Shown in pieces: positions 12,300-22,852 of a stretch of 41,101 nucleotides of DNA. Source of the stretch: Ophiosphaerella korrae. Lineage: Eukaryota; Ascomycota; Dothideomycetes; Pleosporales; Phaeosphaeriaceae. The stretch is from the NCBI GenBank assembly GCA_028456385.1, contig JALNQF010000358.1, forward strand, positions 1 to 41,101, read 5' to 3'. Positions within the stretch are counted from its first letter, which is position 1, and each line of letters starts with the position of its first letter. Made by a program: the position numbers and the translations under genes. The notes under the pieces are model-generated. The model was not told where the DNA came from and ran no database searches. It saw nothing but the letters and a program-made list of their open reading frames with translations.

Positions 12300-12847
12300 T
12301 TAGCTACTGGACTCACTCACCAGAAATTGTTTATACACCTTCTCCCATGCTTCATGCACGTCAAGGCTTGTCTTCAGCACTTCTGGCAGCCCTTTTTCAA
12401 TGAATGGATTGGTCCCGAGGTATTTCCCGTCGCTGTCAGGCTTGTCGTATACCTCACGGCGAGCCTGCGTCTCCAGTCCGAACGTTTCCTCTCTCAGTTC
12501 CATCTCAAGATGCACGACAAAATCGATGTCGATCGTGGTATCTTCTTCCCCTGCGTCCGGCTTTGGAAAGAAGTCTTTCCGCTTTCCAGCGCACACCTTG
12601 TGGGAAACGGACCGGACATCTGTGTAAGTATCAAGGCTATCTTGGGCAAGCTTTCGGACGCGTATGTTCTTTTTGCCCTCTCGTGTAATCAATTCCGGCA
12701 ACGCATCGAGCACCAATCTAGAAGAATTATAGTCAAAGTTAAGGATCGGCTGCAAGAACAATATTCAGTCAAAAGTGCTTTTCTGTGTCGCGATACTATG
12801 TTTACCTCGTTTCCAGTAACTGCAAAATTAATTTCTGGTGCCATCAT
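12300..12847 (-). pseudogene. Pyroglutamyl-peptidase I-like (C15), C-terminal half missing
   Basis: Exon 1 (12847-12807) begins MMAPEINFAVTGNE. An intron with donor GTAAAC and acceptor GCAG at 12750-12806 joins in phase 0 to exon 2 (12749-12300). The protein then has the C15 layout: a conserved N-terminal turn, a Leu-rich helix (SSRLVLDALPELI), a DIDFVVHLEME strand and an FGLETQARREVYDKPD block carrying the Glu that is catalytic in the family. Sequence equivalent to the catalytic Cys and His is absent. Reading stops soon after HEAWEKVYKQF, where a GTGAGT donor-like site occurs, but no recognisable third exon follows. It is probably inactive. Confidence 0.6.
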
Positions 12848-13207
12848 GTAGCGCGACCAAGAATCAAATGGACTTTTCCCGCTTGTTGTGGCAATGAGAT
12901 GTCGATGAGATGCGACTCTTGGTGAGATACTGCCGTTCTTTGTAAGAGGGTTTGAGGCTATAATGGCAGCTGACTTGGCCGGGCCACTATTAGCAATGCG
13001 AAACATATGTGCTAACCAGTAGAATTGTTATTAATTAATTTACGTGGGCGGGCCCATTATACACACGCACATGCTCAATGACTTGGCGCTGCCTTCTCCA
13101 TCATTCGTATACGGAAGTCGTAAAGGCGCAGACCGCCTAAGACGCCTGCCTCGCATTTGATTACAAAAGGCTGCAGAGCGTAACGCATCTTTGACATGCC
13201 TGCTTAG

Positions 13208-14399
13208 ATGTCTACCGCTGTACGTCGAGCTCTTCTTCTCGTCGCGTCCGCCGGAGTCGCTGTGTTGATCGCGTCGCAGTTCTCTTCGCCGCTCCCTTCC
13301 AAGGTCATCCACAGTTTCACACCAGCCCTTCGGCGTCTACAAGGCATCGCCTCAACCATCTCTTCGCCCACTCAGCACGTCATGGCGGGCCATCTGGCGA
13401 TGAAGACCGTTCTAGTGCGTCTTCGTGATGGTAATAACGTGCCCATGGCCAGCCTGACATGAAAACTACACGTCAATGTCGCTTCCGCTGACCCCACTTA
13501 GCTTGCTTTCGGTACCGGCACGGCATGGTTCAAGGAGCCAGAAGACCATGGCAAGTTTGATCAAGATTTGGTTCGAATAGCCAAGGATGCTCTAGAAGCT
13601 GGATTCCGCCACCTTGACTGTGCCGAGATGTACGACAATGAAGCCGAGGTCGGCAAGGCCACCAAGGAGAGTGGTATCCCTCGTGAAGAGCTCTTCGTCA
13701 CAACTAAAGTCGCGGATGGGATCAAAGACGTTCCTAAAGCCATTGATGAGAGCTTAAAGAAACTACAGCTCGACTATGTTGACCTGTAAGCCCCTCAAGG
13801 CATAATCGCAGCTTCATAAGTACTCATATTCTACTAGATATCTTATTCATGAGCCTTGGGATCTTCACACCCGTAAAGATTACCAAAATATCTGGCGTAG
13901 AATGGAGGAGGTTAAGGCTTCAGGCAAGGCTAAATTAATTAGCGTCAGCAATTTTACGCGTAAAGACCTCGAGATAATTCTCAACGGCAGCCCGAAGGAG
14001 CTTCCCGTTGTGAATCAGCTAGAATATCACCCATAAATACAGCGTGAGAACGATGGCGTCCCCTATATTCCTTAGATACAGGAACAAGGCATCTAGGTAG
14101 AGGCGTTTAAGGGTCTTACTCCACTAGCCCGTTGTCTAGAAAGGCCACTTGTAGGGCCTCTAGAGCGCATAGCCAAGGCTCATAATGTGTCTAACTCTGC
14201 CTTCATGCTTCGGTAGTTCCTGCAGCAGAATATCGTTGCTGTAACGATCACGCGTAAGAAGGAGCGCTTGCAGGGATATGCAGACGCTCTGACTTTCGAG
14301 CTCACCAAGGACGAGATGGGTGAGATTTTCACAGAGGGCAAGAAGCCGTTCAAGCGATTCTACTTTCCAAACCGATACGATCCTGATGATCGATCTTAG
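13208..14399 (+). pseudogene. Aldo-keto reductase, RIP-like stops
   Basis: An N-terminal hydrophobic segment (LLLVASAGVAVLIASQF) may be a signal anchor. The AKR barrel begins at RLRDGNNVPM and resumes after a likely intron at LAFGTGTAWFK. All four catalytic tetrad positions are visible: Asp and Tyr in FRHLDCAEMYDNEAEVG, Lys in LFVTTKV and His in YLIHEPWD. A clear intron at about 13789-13836 (GTAAGC...CTAG) joins VDL to YLIHEP in phase 2. Later in-frame stops (after NQLEYHP, YIP, QGI and FMLR) all fit Gln or Trp codons hit by C-to-T or G-to-A. The donor of the first intron is also damaged. It ends at TAG 14397-14399. Confidence 0.8.
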
Positions 14400-14879
14400 G
14401 TTATGACACCACGTGCTCAAAACTCTAGGCAGCAAATTCGATTTTTTTAGGGGAGTCTCTTCCTTTACTACAGATTGTATACCAGCCGTGTGGTCAAGGT
14501 GCTATCGAAGTGATGGAGAGGTCCCAAAGACAGGGGCGAAGTTTGTTGCAGCGGCCCCATTCCACGCCGTGTAACTTGATGACGAGCCTGATTTCAGGCC
14601 TTCCTAGTAAATCTCCTAGAGGTCTTAAAGGGGCTGATTTCGGGCCCTTGAAATCATATCTACAACAAGTCTTGACACTCTTTTCATACATACCGTACTG
14701 GTCATGAGTGTGGACGAGAAAGAAGGCGGAAGATTACGTTGCCGAGTAAGAAACATGCTATAAGAATTGCATCGTGTATTTAAAAACTAGAACGGAGCTC
14801 TGAAGCAATTCAATGCAGCTACAAAGGCGTCTGGGACAGTCTTGGAAATAGTGATGACGGTATTGAACAGCAAGCTTCG
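14400..14879. other. Unassigned spacer
   Basis: No gene, RNA or repeat is recognisable. Confidence 0.4.
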
Positions 14880-15120
14880 TGGAGAGAAGGTCTCCGGGTA
14901 GAACCTCGTTGAGGAGAATGGAGCTCCGTGGATAAAAGGCCTCCGAGCAAAGTCTCTCCGAAGAGAGAAGAGCGACGTGGAGAGAACCGCTCCGTGGATA
15001 AAAGGTCTTCGCGGAGAGAACCACTCCGGAGAGAGAATTGCTCCGTGGAGAGAGGGTCTTCGTGGAGAACCTCTCCGAAGAGAAGAGCGCTGAGGAGAGA
15101 GGAGCTCCAGAGAGCTTCGA
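14880..15120 (+). repeat. Imperfect minisatellite of GA-rich units
   Basis: Repeated blocks of the type GCTCCGTGGATAAAAGG and TCTTCGTGGAGAGAA alternate across about 240 bp. The GCTCCGTGG core recurs near 14921, 14990 and 15040, at intervals of roughly 50-70 bp. Each block contains the shorter theme CTCCGnGGAGAG, so the array may have grown from a ~12-bp palindromic-like unit. No coding function is inferred. Confidence 0.7.
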
Positions 15121-15697
15121 TAGCTTCTTTAAGCGTCTAAAAATAGCTTTACTTACTTATTCTAGGTTCTTATAAGCTACTAATAAGAGACTTTGCTTAC
15201 GTTCTCGACTAAAACATCTTCTTTAACTAGAGTAGCTAGGTATTTCTAGACTTTTGTAAGTCTTTCTTTAAGAAGTTGATTAATAGACTAAGTTTAAGTA
15301 CATCAGGTGTTAGAAAGTCGTTCTAAAGAAACAAGGCTCTCAAGATAGTCATCTATGACTAGTTAACGGAGGAGAGAAAACAAGGCACGCTAAAGACTAA
15401 GTAAGAGGGAAAACAGTCGTATAAGGCTAGGGAAGGTATAATAATCTCTTCGAAAATGATAATGCCACTAACTAATTTTTGTTTTTCTACCTCCGGTTAA
15501 GTCAGGCGGGAACAGAGGGGACCCATTTTCAGGCCCTTGAGCGTCCGTAAGTCGCATGAGGTGGCTCATCCACAAGGACCATACGAACCCGACAAGAAAG
15601 CGTGGAATAATGGTTGGCAGGTATAGGAGAGTAAAAAATTACAGGTCTCATGAAGGCGCTAATCAATCCCATGTTGTCGCGGGTATAGGTTGAGTTT
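15121..15697. other. AT-rich unassigned stretch
   Basis: Stops occur in all frames. No family is recognised. The sequence immediately following is the second copy of the dispersed repeat. Confidence 0.4.
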
Positions 15698-15760
15698 GCA
15701 TTATACAGACTCACCACCAAAGACAATGCCCAACGAAAAGAGTGACAAATGCCGCGAAAA
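15698..15760 (+). repeat. Dispersed repeat, copy 2
   Basis: Matches 5074-5136 with the same internal ATGCCC and ACGAAAAG blocks. Weaker similarity extends to about 15842. Confidence 0.6.
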
Positions 15761-17421
15761 AAGGAGACAGAATGCATATAGCTTTTCAATACAAACGTAT
15801 CAATATTTCCGTACTTACTACCTTGTCATCTAAGAATCCTTGATCCGCTCTAATCCAAGAACCCGATCATGCAACCGGAATCAGGCACCCCTCTATGTTG
15901 TGGCTGAGCACTCGTGAGTGCAACTTTGAAGCATTGAGCGAAGATAAATCTGAATAAGAGTGGACATCCTCGGCTTCCCCGAGTTTCCGTGAAAGAGTAA
16001 ATATGAATACTAGTAGAATTCTTAGTAGGCTCCTAAATCTATGGTATAGTTCACTTGGCAAAGCTGTTTGCGGCCGCGTTAGCATATCTAGGATGCAGTC
16101 TTCCGTGGCACCGTTCGACGTCCTTAGGTACAGGACGGCACAGGCGCAGGCCAACCATATATCGTGTGGCTTGTTTTAGGTTCAGCTATTGTAGGAAGGC
16201 ATTGACCATGTCAGACAATGAACAGACCTTGCATTTTGAAAATCCCATGCGTCTCCCTTGAGCTTTGACGAGATTCCTGATGTCATGACTAGGTAGCTAT
16301 TCGTGTTTTGTTACCAGATGTACCGCTTCAATGGTCCAGGGACGCCAACTACCCCGGGAACGGGAAGATCGATTTTGCATGTGTATTTAGGGCTACCGGT
16401 CTAGGGCTTACTGTGTGTCGACTCTTTCGATGCATGGTATTTATCGATGACGGTACGCACGCACATGAAGAACCTTTTTTTTTTTTGAGTACACAAAAAC
16501 CAGGGGTTTGTAAATCCACGAGAAATTCTGTATATTATCATCACACGCGTCGATACACACGAAGGCAAGAGTAGCATCATTGCATCAAGTTAGCTGCCCT
16601 GAATAGTAGATCCATGCCAGGTAGCTTGGACTGCGGCGGAAGTGCGCCCAACTCAATTAAGTGACATATTCATGGATACCTAAGAAAAAAGAATTGCTAG
16701 TTCGAAGTAGCCTTGAAAAGGATCTCGATGATTTTACTAATGCACCAATAGAGTCATTGAATGTGACTTCAATGCCGGAATCTAAGATACAACACGAAGC
16801 CTAACAAGCCGACAAACACACGGTTCTTGGGTTCAGGTGTACCCACTGGTTCTTGGGAGCTTTATTGCCCCCTGATCATTTGTAGTAAAAATTGCAATGA
16901 GTTGAGCGTTTCACGGCAGTCAGTGCCCGAAGGAGCGCGTCAACGCGTCATCGCATTACCTACTGCTACGCTAGCCTCCTAGGAACTGATTTTGTTTGAG
17001 GATCGAACACCCTTCCTTAGTATCTTGAAATTCTTTTTGTATTCACAAGAGTAGTGAAATTATGTATCATTAAATTTGAAAGGAATTCTGGTTTGAGGAT
17101 GTCGTTATGACTCGCTTACAGGAGTTCTTTCTGTAAGCACTTCCAGAATCTAACGCGAACCTGACATTATTGAAACGTAGTCCACGATGTTGTGTCTCCG
17201 AGATTGCCTTTACAGAATAAAGAAGATTTCTAACCCCAACAATTGCACCGTGCGACGACAACTGCGCAATCTTCCTCTGCTTTCAGCTCCGCGTCAGGAT
17301 TACAGTCGTGGTTCTCATAACGCACAGGCCTAGCAGTGATGTAGCGAGATCCACTAGTCTCATCGATGCATCCCTCGGGTGCCCCAGCACCAGTGGGCTG
17401 GCCAACCCGGGCCCGGAGATC
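15761..17421. other. Long stretch without a recognisable gene
   Basis: Short open frames occur on both strands but none has a recognisable motif or codon structure. There is a run of T at about 16478-16487. Nothing can be assigned. Confidence 0.4.
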
Positions 17422-18667
17422 TTATACAAACCAAGGATTTTTTGCGATCTCTGCAGCAGGGAGCCGACGACTAGGCTCAAAGACTAGAATACTTTTAAGT
17501 AGTTGGAGAAAGGCGGTGTGTTGGTCCTGCGAGATCTCCGGTAGCTCTTTAAGAATTTGAGAGCCCAACGTGCGAGTTCGCTGTATCTGGTCGTCAAACC
17601 ACCGGCGTCTCTGTCCTGGGTGCTCAACTTCAAGGAGATGGAGGGGATTGTCTTTATCGAAGAAGGACTCTTCCCATGCTTCTGGCAGAGCCCCAACTGT
17701 TTCAATGGCCAATGCTACTGCCTCCTGGTCAGAACCAAAAAATGCGGGTATGAGCTTTCGAAACGTGTGAATCTGAAATACAAGACAACCAAGAGCCCAT
17801 AGATCTACAGTACACGACGGTTGGTATCCAAAAAGCAGCTCGGGAGCAGAGAAGGACGCAGGGGTTCCTAGCCTCTTAGGCACGTTATCTTTAAAGAATG
17901 CCTCGCCGAAGTCAGTTATAAGCATATTACTTGACAAATATTCCGTATTTAGAGGAGAGTAATCAATCGCGTCAACGACATGGGTTGGGGCGAATGGTGG
18001 TGCAGGTTTTCCATCGAGGAGTAGTAGTGGGGCCGTCTTCGGTGGTCCTAAGTAACGATAGATCTCATCCTCCGTCCAATCCTGGAGACCTGTAATTTCG
18101 AAAAGCACATTGGAATCTGTGAGGTCTAGATTTGAGTTAGTGGGAGCGACTTCTATGGTAATTCGGGAGAAGGCACTAACCACCATGACATACGCCGGCC
18201 TCGTGAAGGGCAGCAACTCCTTCTGCTAGTTTCATAGCGGCGGCTTTGAGAAATAGAAGAGGTGGGTGTTTGCGGTAGAGAGTAACACGCCGGAGGCTTG
18301 GCCCACCAAAGTCTAGCACTAAGCATTGATGGGACCCGTTGGGTCCGTGAATCATAAATGTTTCCCGGAGGTTAGTGATTGGAATTTTTCCCGCTGCATT
18401 TTTAAGATGCTCCAGGATTTTGACCTCCTTATCTAGAGCATCTGATTTTAGAATTTTGAGCGCAACGTATCGATCTTGGTTAAGATCCCGAGCGAGCCAG
18501 ACGAGAGCGAAGCCTCCATTTCCGAGTTTGTGTATGATTTTGAACCTGTGTCCGACCACATCGCCCAGGTTAACAGGGTGATACCCACCGGGTCCGTACA
18601 TATACACATCCTCGACGTGCTGGAAGACTGGCATCTGGAAAACGATCCGTCGTGATCGTGATGATGA

Positions 18668-18698
<31 letters not shown>

Positions 18699-18748
18699 GG
18701 TGGCGGTGGCAACCCTGTCTGTGAGTCTTTAGCGCTTCGAGAAGTCAT
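17422..18748 (-). CDS. SRPK-like serine/threonine protein kinase
   Basis: This is an intact two-exon gene of 423 aa. Exon 1 is 18748-18181, the intron is 18126-18180 (donor GTTAGT, branch CACTAAC, acceptor CTAG), and exon 2 is 18125-17422; the join is phase 1 and restores the catalytic-loop Asp. After a 14-residue poly-Pro run (residues ~14-27) come the Gly-rich loop LGNGGFALVWLARD, the ATP-anchoring Lys in YVALKILK, the catalytic loop HGDLTDSN and the metal-binding DFG in MLITDFGEAF. An APE-like SAPELLFG, an activation segment with VDLWALGCLVFQ and a C-terminal FEPSRRLPAAEI...PWF follow. The VWLARD glycine loop and HGDLTDSN loop are typical of fungal SR-protein-kinase relatives, which often occur in expanded families in plant-associated fungi. 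No nonsense change is seen, in contrast to its neighbours. Its target is unknown. Confidence 0.88.
18669..18710. repeat. GGT/GGC microsatellite coding for poly-Pro
   Basis: A run of GGT/GGC triplets on the plus strand encodes consecutive prolines near the N-terminus of the kinase on the minus strand. It is likely length-variable. Confidence 0.8.
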
Positions 18749-19113
18749 AATTGAGCGATAATAAAACGACCCAAGATAGTGAGAAATCTTTGAAGCCTGC
18801 GGGATTGGTTGGTTTGTAAGTGCCGAATTCGATATGAAAATGCGACAGAGGCAAGGACTTTAAGTTAGGCAAGCTATATTCGGCGAGATGGGTTAGCTAT
18901 TTGGCGTGATGATTTTTCAGATAAACGTTATTCCTGTTAGCGTCAAGGGTAGTTGTTGTGGGAAACTATCAGCTGAGGGAGATTGGGAAATAGATCTCTG
19001 AATTGTATATCTACGGTCTACGGTCAGCTATCCTTTTATATCTACGAGCTTTCGGAGTAATAAGTATCCGATCCGAGCTAGGCTAAAAACGACCTTTCCA
19101 TCACTCGACTGCC
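18749..19113. other. Upstream region of the kinase
   Basis: This holds the kinase promoter on the minus strand and ends at the first recognisable codons of the NACHT remnant. No specific regulatory site is identified. Confidence 0.4.
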
Positions 19114-21235
19114 ATGCGTCAAGCCCAATTAGGAGCTAGCCTTTTTTTCAAGAAGGGGCAAGAAGATCGAGGTGGTGCAACTTTTTTTGTCACAACAATT
19201 GCCGCCCAGCTCGTTCACAGGCACTCTGTGATACACCAAATTCATAATTCAATTAATAAAGACCCATTCACTACTGAAAAGGCGATGCGGGAACAGTTTC
19301 AGAAGCTTGATCTCGATCAGTTAGGAAAACTTATTGACGATCCGAGGCAAAACCCGATGATATTGCTAGTAGTCGATATGCCGGATGAGTGTGACCAAGA
19401 AGGTGAAGTCTGGCTTATTATTAGCCTCTTCTTGGAAGCGGAGCATTTGAGCCCTGTTTGCCTACGATTCTTCGTCACAAGCAGGCCTGAACTTCACATT
19501 CGCCTCGGCTTTAAAATAAAAATAAAGGATAGCTAGCAGAACCTAATCCTTCATGAAATCCCAGAGCCCATCATCGAAAACGACATCTCCATATTCTTAG
19601 CGCATGAGTTGGGTTGAATCCGTTACGGCTACAACGATTCCGTAGAGGAAAGTCTACAACTTCATCCTGTCTGGTCGGGTCAAGCCAAAGTCCAAAGCTT
19701 GGTTTCTATGGCTATTTCTCTCTTCAATTTCGCGACAACAGCCTGCCGCTTCATTGACAGCCGCCGGCGTGGCAATCCGGACGGACAATTCTGGAAGATG
19801 CTTGCACACTAGGCCGGAAACTGGATGCCGAAGCTAGACGCGACTTATCGGTCTGTGTTAGACCAATAGCTCACCGGGTTTGATGAATTAGAGATAGAAG
19901 AGGTGTTGAAAGGATTCCAGGACATTGTCGGCTCCATCGCCATTCTTGCAAGCACACTCACTACCGCTTCCCTTTCGTACCTTCTTGGAATCCCTAAAAC
20001 AGACGTTGATTTATAGCTGGACCTTCTCCATTCAGTCCTGAGCATCTCGACCGATCCAACTACTCCTGTTAAGCTACTACACCTGTGATTCCAGGACTTC
20101 CTCGTCGACTCTATTAAACGCGATACAAACCCATTTTAGGTGGATGAGAAAAATACCCATGAGAAACTAGTGAATATATGTATTCAACTACTTTTGGAGA
20201 GCACCTACCTTAAAAAGGATGTGTAACTTCAGATGTCGGGAAAGCTGCGGAAAGACGTCTCCAAGGAAATAGTAAACGACTGCCTTCCACCCGAGGCTCA
20301 TTATGCTTGCTTTTTCTAGGTCCATCATTAGACGAAGAGCGGAATCTCCATTCAAGATGGAGACTAAGCGCACCACTTTCTTACGAGCCACTTCCTCCAC
20401 TGGCTTGAAGCATTGAGCCTCATCGGGAGGATATCAGAGAGCATTGAAACGATTGATGAATTACAAAGCACTACGAATGTGGGTAACTCAAACAAATTGG
20501 CTAGCACTTGCTAATCTAGATTAAGGTATCAATTTCACTGAACTTGCAGCATTTCTAGCCGACATAAAAGGTTTACTCTTACCTTCCGCTTCATTGCTGA
20601 TTCAGCGCCCCTTTAGATCACTCTTCTGGGTTTCTCTTCACTCATGAGAGAAGTGTCATCCGAAATACATTCCAGGGGCACATGCCCAGCTGGATTGCCC
20701 AAACACCTATCTCATGGAACGGCTGGGATTCATGCCTACAAACGCTTGAGGGCCATGTTTCTCCGGTTAGATCAGTCACATTCTCGAAATGTGAACAATA
20801 TATCGCGTCGGGGTCTGGTGACAAGACGATTAAGATCTGGTATGCATCGACCGGGACCCTTCGGCAAAGCTTCGAGGGCCATACGGATTGGGTAAGCTCA
20901 GTTACATTCTAGCCAGATGGCCACTATATTGCGTCTGGCTCACTCGACCAGAAAATAAAGATTTGGGATATAGCAATAGGACCGTGTATGCAGACACTTA
21001 AGAGCCATAGTCGTCCAGTATTTTCAGTTGTATTTTCAGCGGATGGAAAATATATTACGTCAGGATCAGGCGACAAGACAATTAAAATCGAGGATACGTC
21101 AGCCATGACCGTTCGGCAAACTATCAAAGGCCATGGAAGTTGGATAGGTGCGGTGGCATTTTCGCCAGATGAACGATATATTGCGTCAGTATCAGACGAC
21201 AGTAGAATACGTGTTTGGGGCACTTGGGTTGCGGA
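19114..21235 (+). pseudogene. NACHT-WD40 (NLR-type) protein remnant
   Basis: The sequence opens at LGASLFFKKGQEDRGGATFF, the segment that follows the P-loop in fungal NACHT domains; the P-loop itself is missing. A degenerate Walker B-like region follows (MILLVVDMPDECD), then the FFVTSRPELHIRLGF block near 19470-19510. Many TAG/TGA codons interrupt the rest of the domain, for example after IKIKDS, FLAHELG, MLAH and VLDQ. A frameshift near 20640 leads into at least four WD40 repeats with IASGSGDKTIKIW-type blades between 20730 and 21220. The last repeat stops at RIRVWG. In fungi such proteins act in heterokaryon incompatibility and cell-death signalling. This copy lacks the nucleotide-binding Lys and cannot be functional. 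Confidence 0.85.
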
Positions 21236-21542
21236 GACCATTCGTAACGGTACCTTGCATTTTCGAATCGATTTGTCTTCCTGTGTTTATGTTAGCATAG
21301 TGAAGTTTGAGAAGATGGTTCGGGTTACCAAGTTCACTCGCTTGGGAGTTACCTGAGGTTGGGCTTTCAGAATAAAACTTACCCGTGACTGAATCATATA
21401 CCTGGCTTGTATAGAAGGCTGCATTGGGCTGAAATAATTCACGAGAAGGGTATGAGAGTACTGGTTGTGCCAACAGACCCATGGCCAGAGATAGAATTGT
21501 AACGGCGATGGCCTGTGTTGCTAACTTTGCGGTAAAGTGCAA
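21192..21542 (-). CDS. Possible small secreted protein (116 aa)
   Basis: An open frame starts with a convincing signal peptide (hydrophobic stretch AIAVTILSLAMGLLAQPVLS) followed by a polar, Tyr/Ser/Asn-rich mature part with no Cys. The last ~15 codons run through the antisense of the last WD40 repeat, which suggests the true 3' end was replaced or that the frame is fortuitous. No family is recognised. The signal peptide is the only support. Confidence 0.3.
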   Translation of the reverse strand: MHFTAKLATQAIAVTILSLAMGLLAQPVLSYPSRELFQPNAAFYTSQVYDSVTGKFYSESPTSGNSQASELGNPNHLLKLHYANINTGRQIDSKMQGTVTNGLRNPSAPNTYSTVV

Positions 21543-22852
21543 TCTCCAGATGAGCTCTAAGGATCCCTAGGGCCCACGACTAGCGTCCTCGAAGATTTGA
21601 ACTCCACAAGGGGGTCGTGCTGCACGGATAAAATAAATACACTTCGACTAACTAATAAATGAAGCAACGGGCACTAGAAGCATGCGAGAGCTGGTGGGAT
21701 GGCGGCGGGGGTGTTGAGTATAGTGTCGAAGTATGCGATAAGAACCGCAACATTTGCCAGAACACAAGCCAGACTCAATGATGCAGCACTAACTTCCCAT
21801 AGCTAGTCATGCTATTCAAAGGTAGAGCTGGTTGTGCGCTTGAGATCTATACTCTCTAGTTTGAGTTCATCGGCGGAATGGAATGAAGGGACCTTGCATA
21901 ATCCCATGAAGGGACATCATGTCCGTTGCATGAGCCATCAAAACCCGCTATATTCTTTTTTGTGATGGAAAATGGAAGCGTGAAGAACGATCTTTGTGTG
22001 AATGAGAAGTTGATCAGACTACTGGCTAAGTATAAAACTATGTACGATTAGATCAATATACTCGAGGATCGGTGAGACTGATGATCCGATGCCCGATTAC
22101 CTCGGCATGCCATTTCAGGATTGTGTGATCCTCTCCTGGGCACTGTTTTCCACTACATTTTTTGAATCCGATGCTAAACCGACACCTAGCGTGGTTCTCA
22201 AACTGTTCTAGCGCGTAATATCGGCTCGCGCGCGTTCGGATCCTATTGAGTTGGGAGTGACTTTTGAAGTGTGGAGACAGCCTCGCTATAAGTTGTGGTG
22301 ATTGTAAGCACGCATTACCGAGGCTGTCCCACAAAAAATGCTTTACTGGACATCTCATCTTCCGAAAACCTCGTACGCGGGTCAAATAAGCATCGGATTA
22401 TAAGAGCAATAATGCTGAATTCATTGCTTCAAATGAGAAGATCTATAATGCCCATAGAACCGTACTTCCACAGTGGACAACAAACGCGAGCATCTGATTT
22501 GTGGGACCGTGCACAAGTGGCACGCGAGCCATAGAATTGCTGACTGTGCCAATTGCACCAAAGGCAGCCTTAATCCTCGTCTTGGTTGTAAGCTCCTCAA
22601 CTACTCGTTTTGTAGCTGTGCGGCACTACTCCGCAATGCGATCCACTAATTCTACTACTAATGGTCTCAGCCTTGCAGATGGAGGGTCATGCAGATGTGA
22701 TAGGCAATATCATTGGACGACCCTAACAAAAGAAGCAGGGATTGTCAGCATGGCGCTGTGAAGAGGCTTAATAATCATGCTACCGATTACGAATTGCTAC
22801 TAACTCGTTCGCACCCCGAGGGTCTGCTTTCCAGCATCGCTCACTTCTTGCG
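21543..22852. other. Unassigned stretch upstream of the GMC gene
   Basis: No recognisable gene. The right part presumably contains the GMC promoter; nothing specific is identified. Confidence 0.4.

Noticed and set aside
12327..12851. A 174-codon plus-strand frame
   Set aside because: It is the antisense of the pyroglutamyl-peptidase-like exons, which have family motifs and a consistent splice join.
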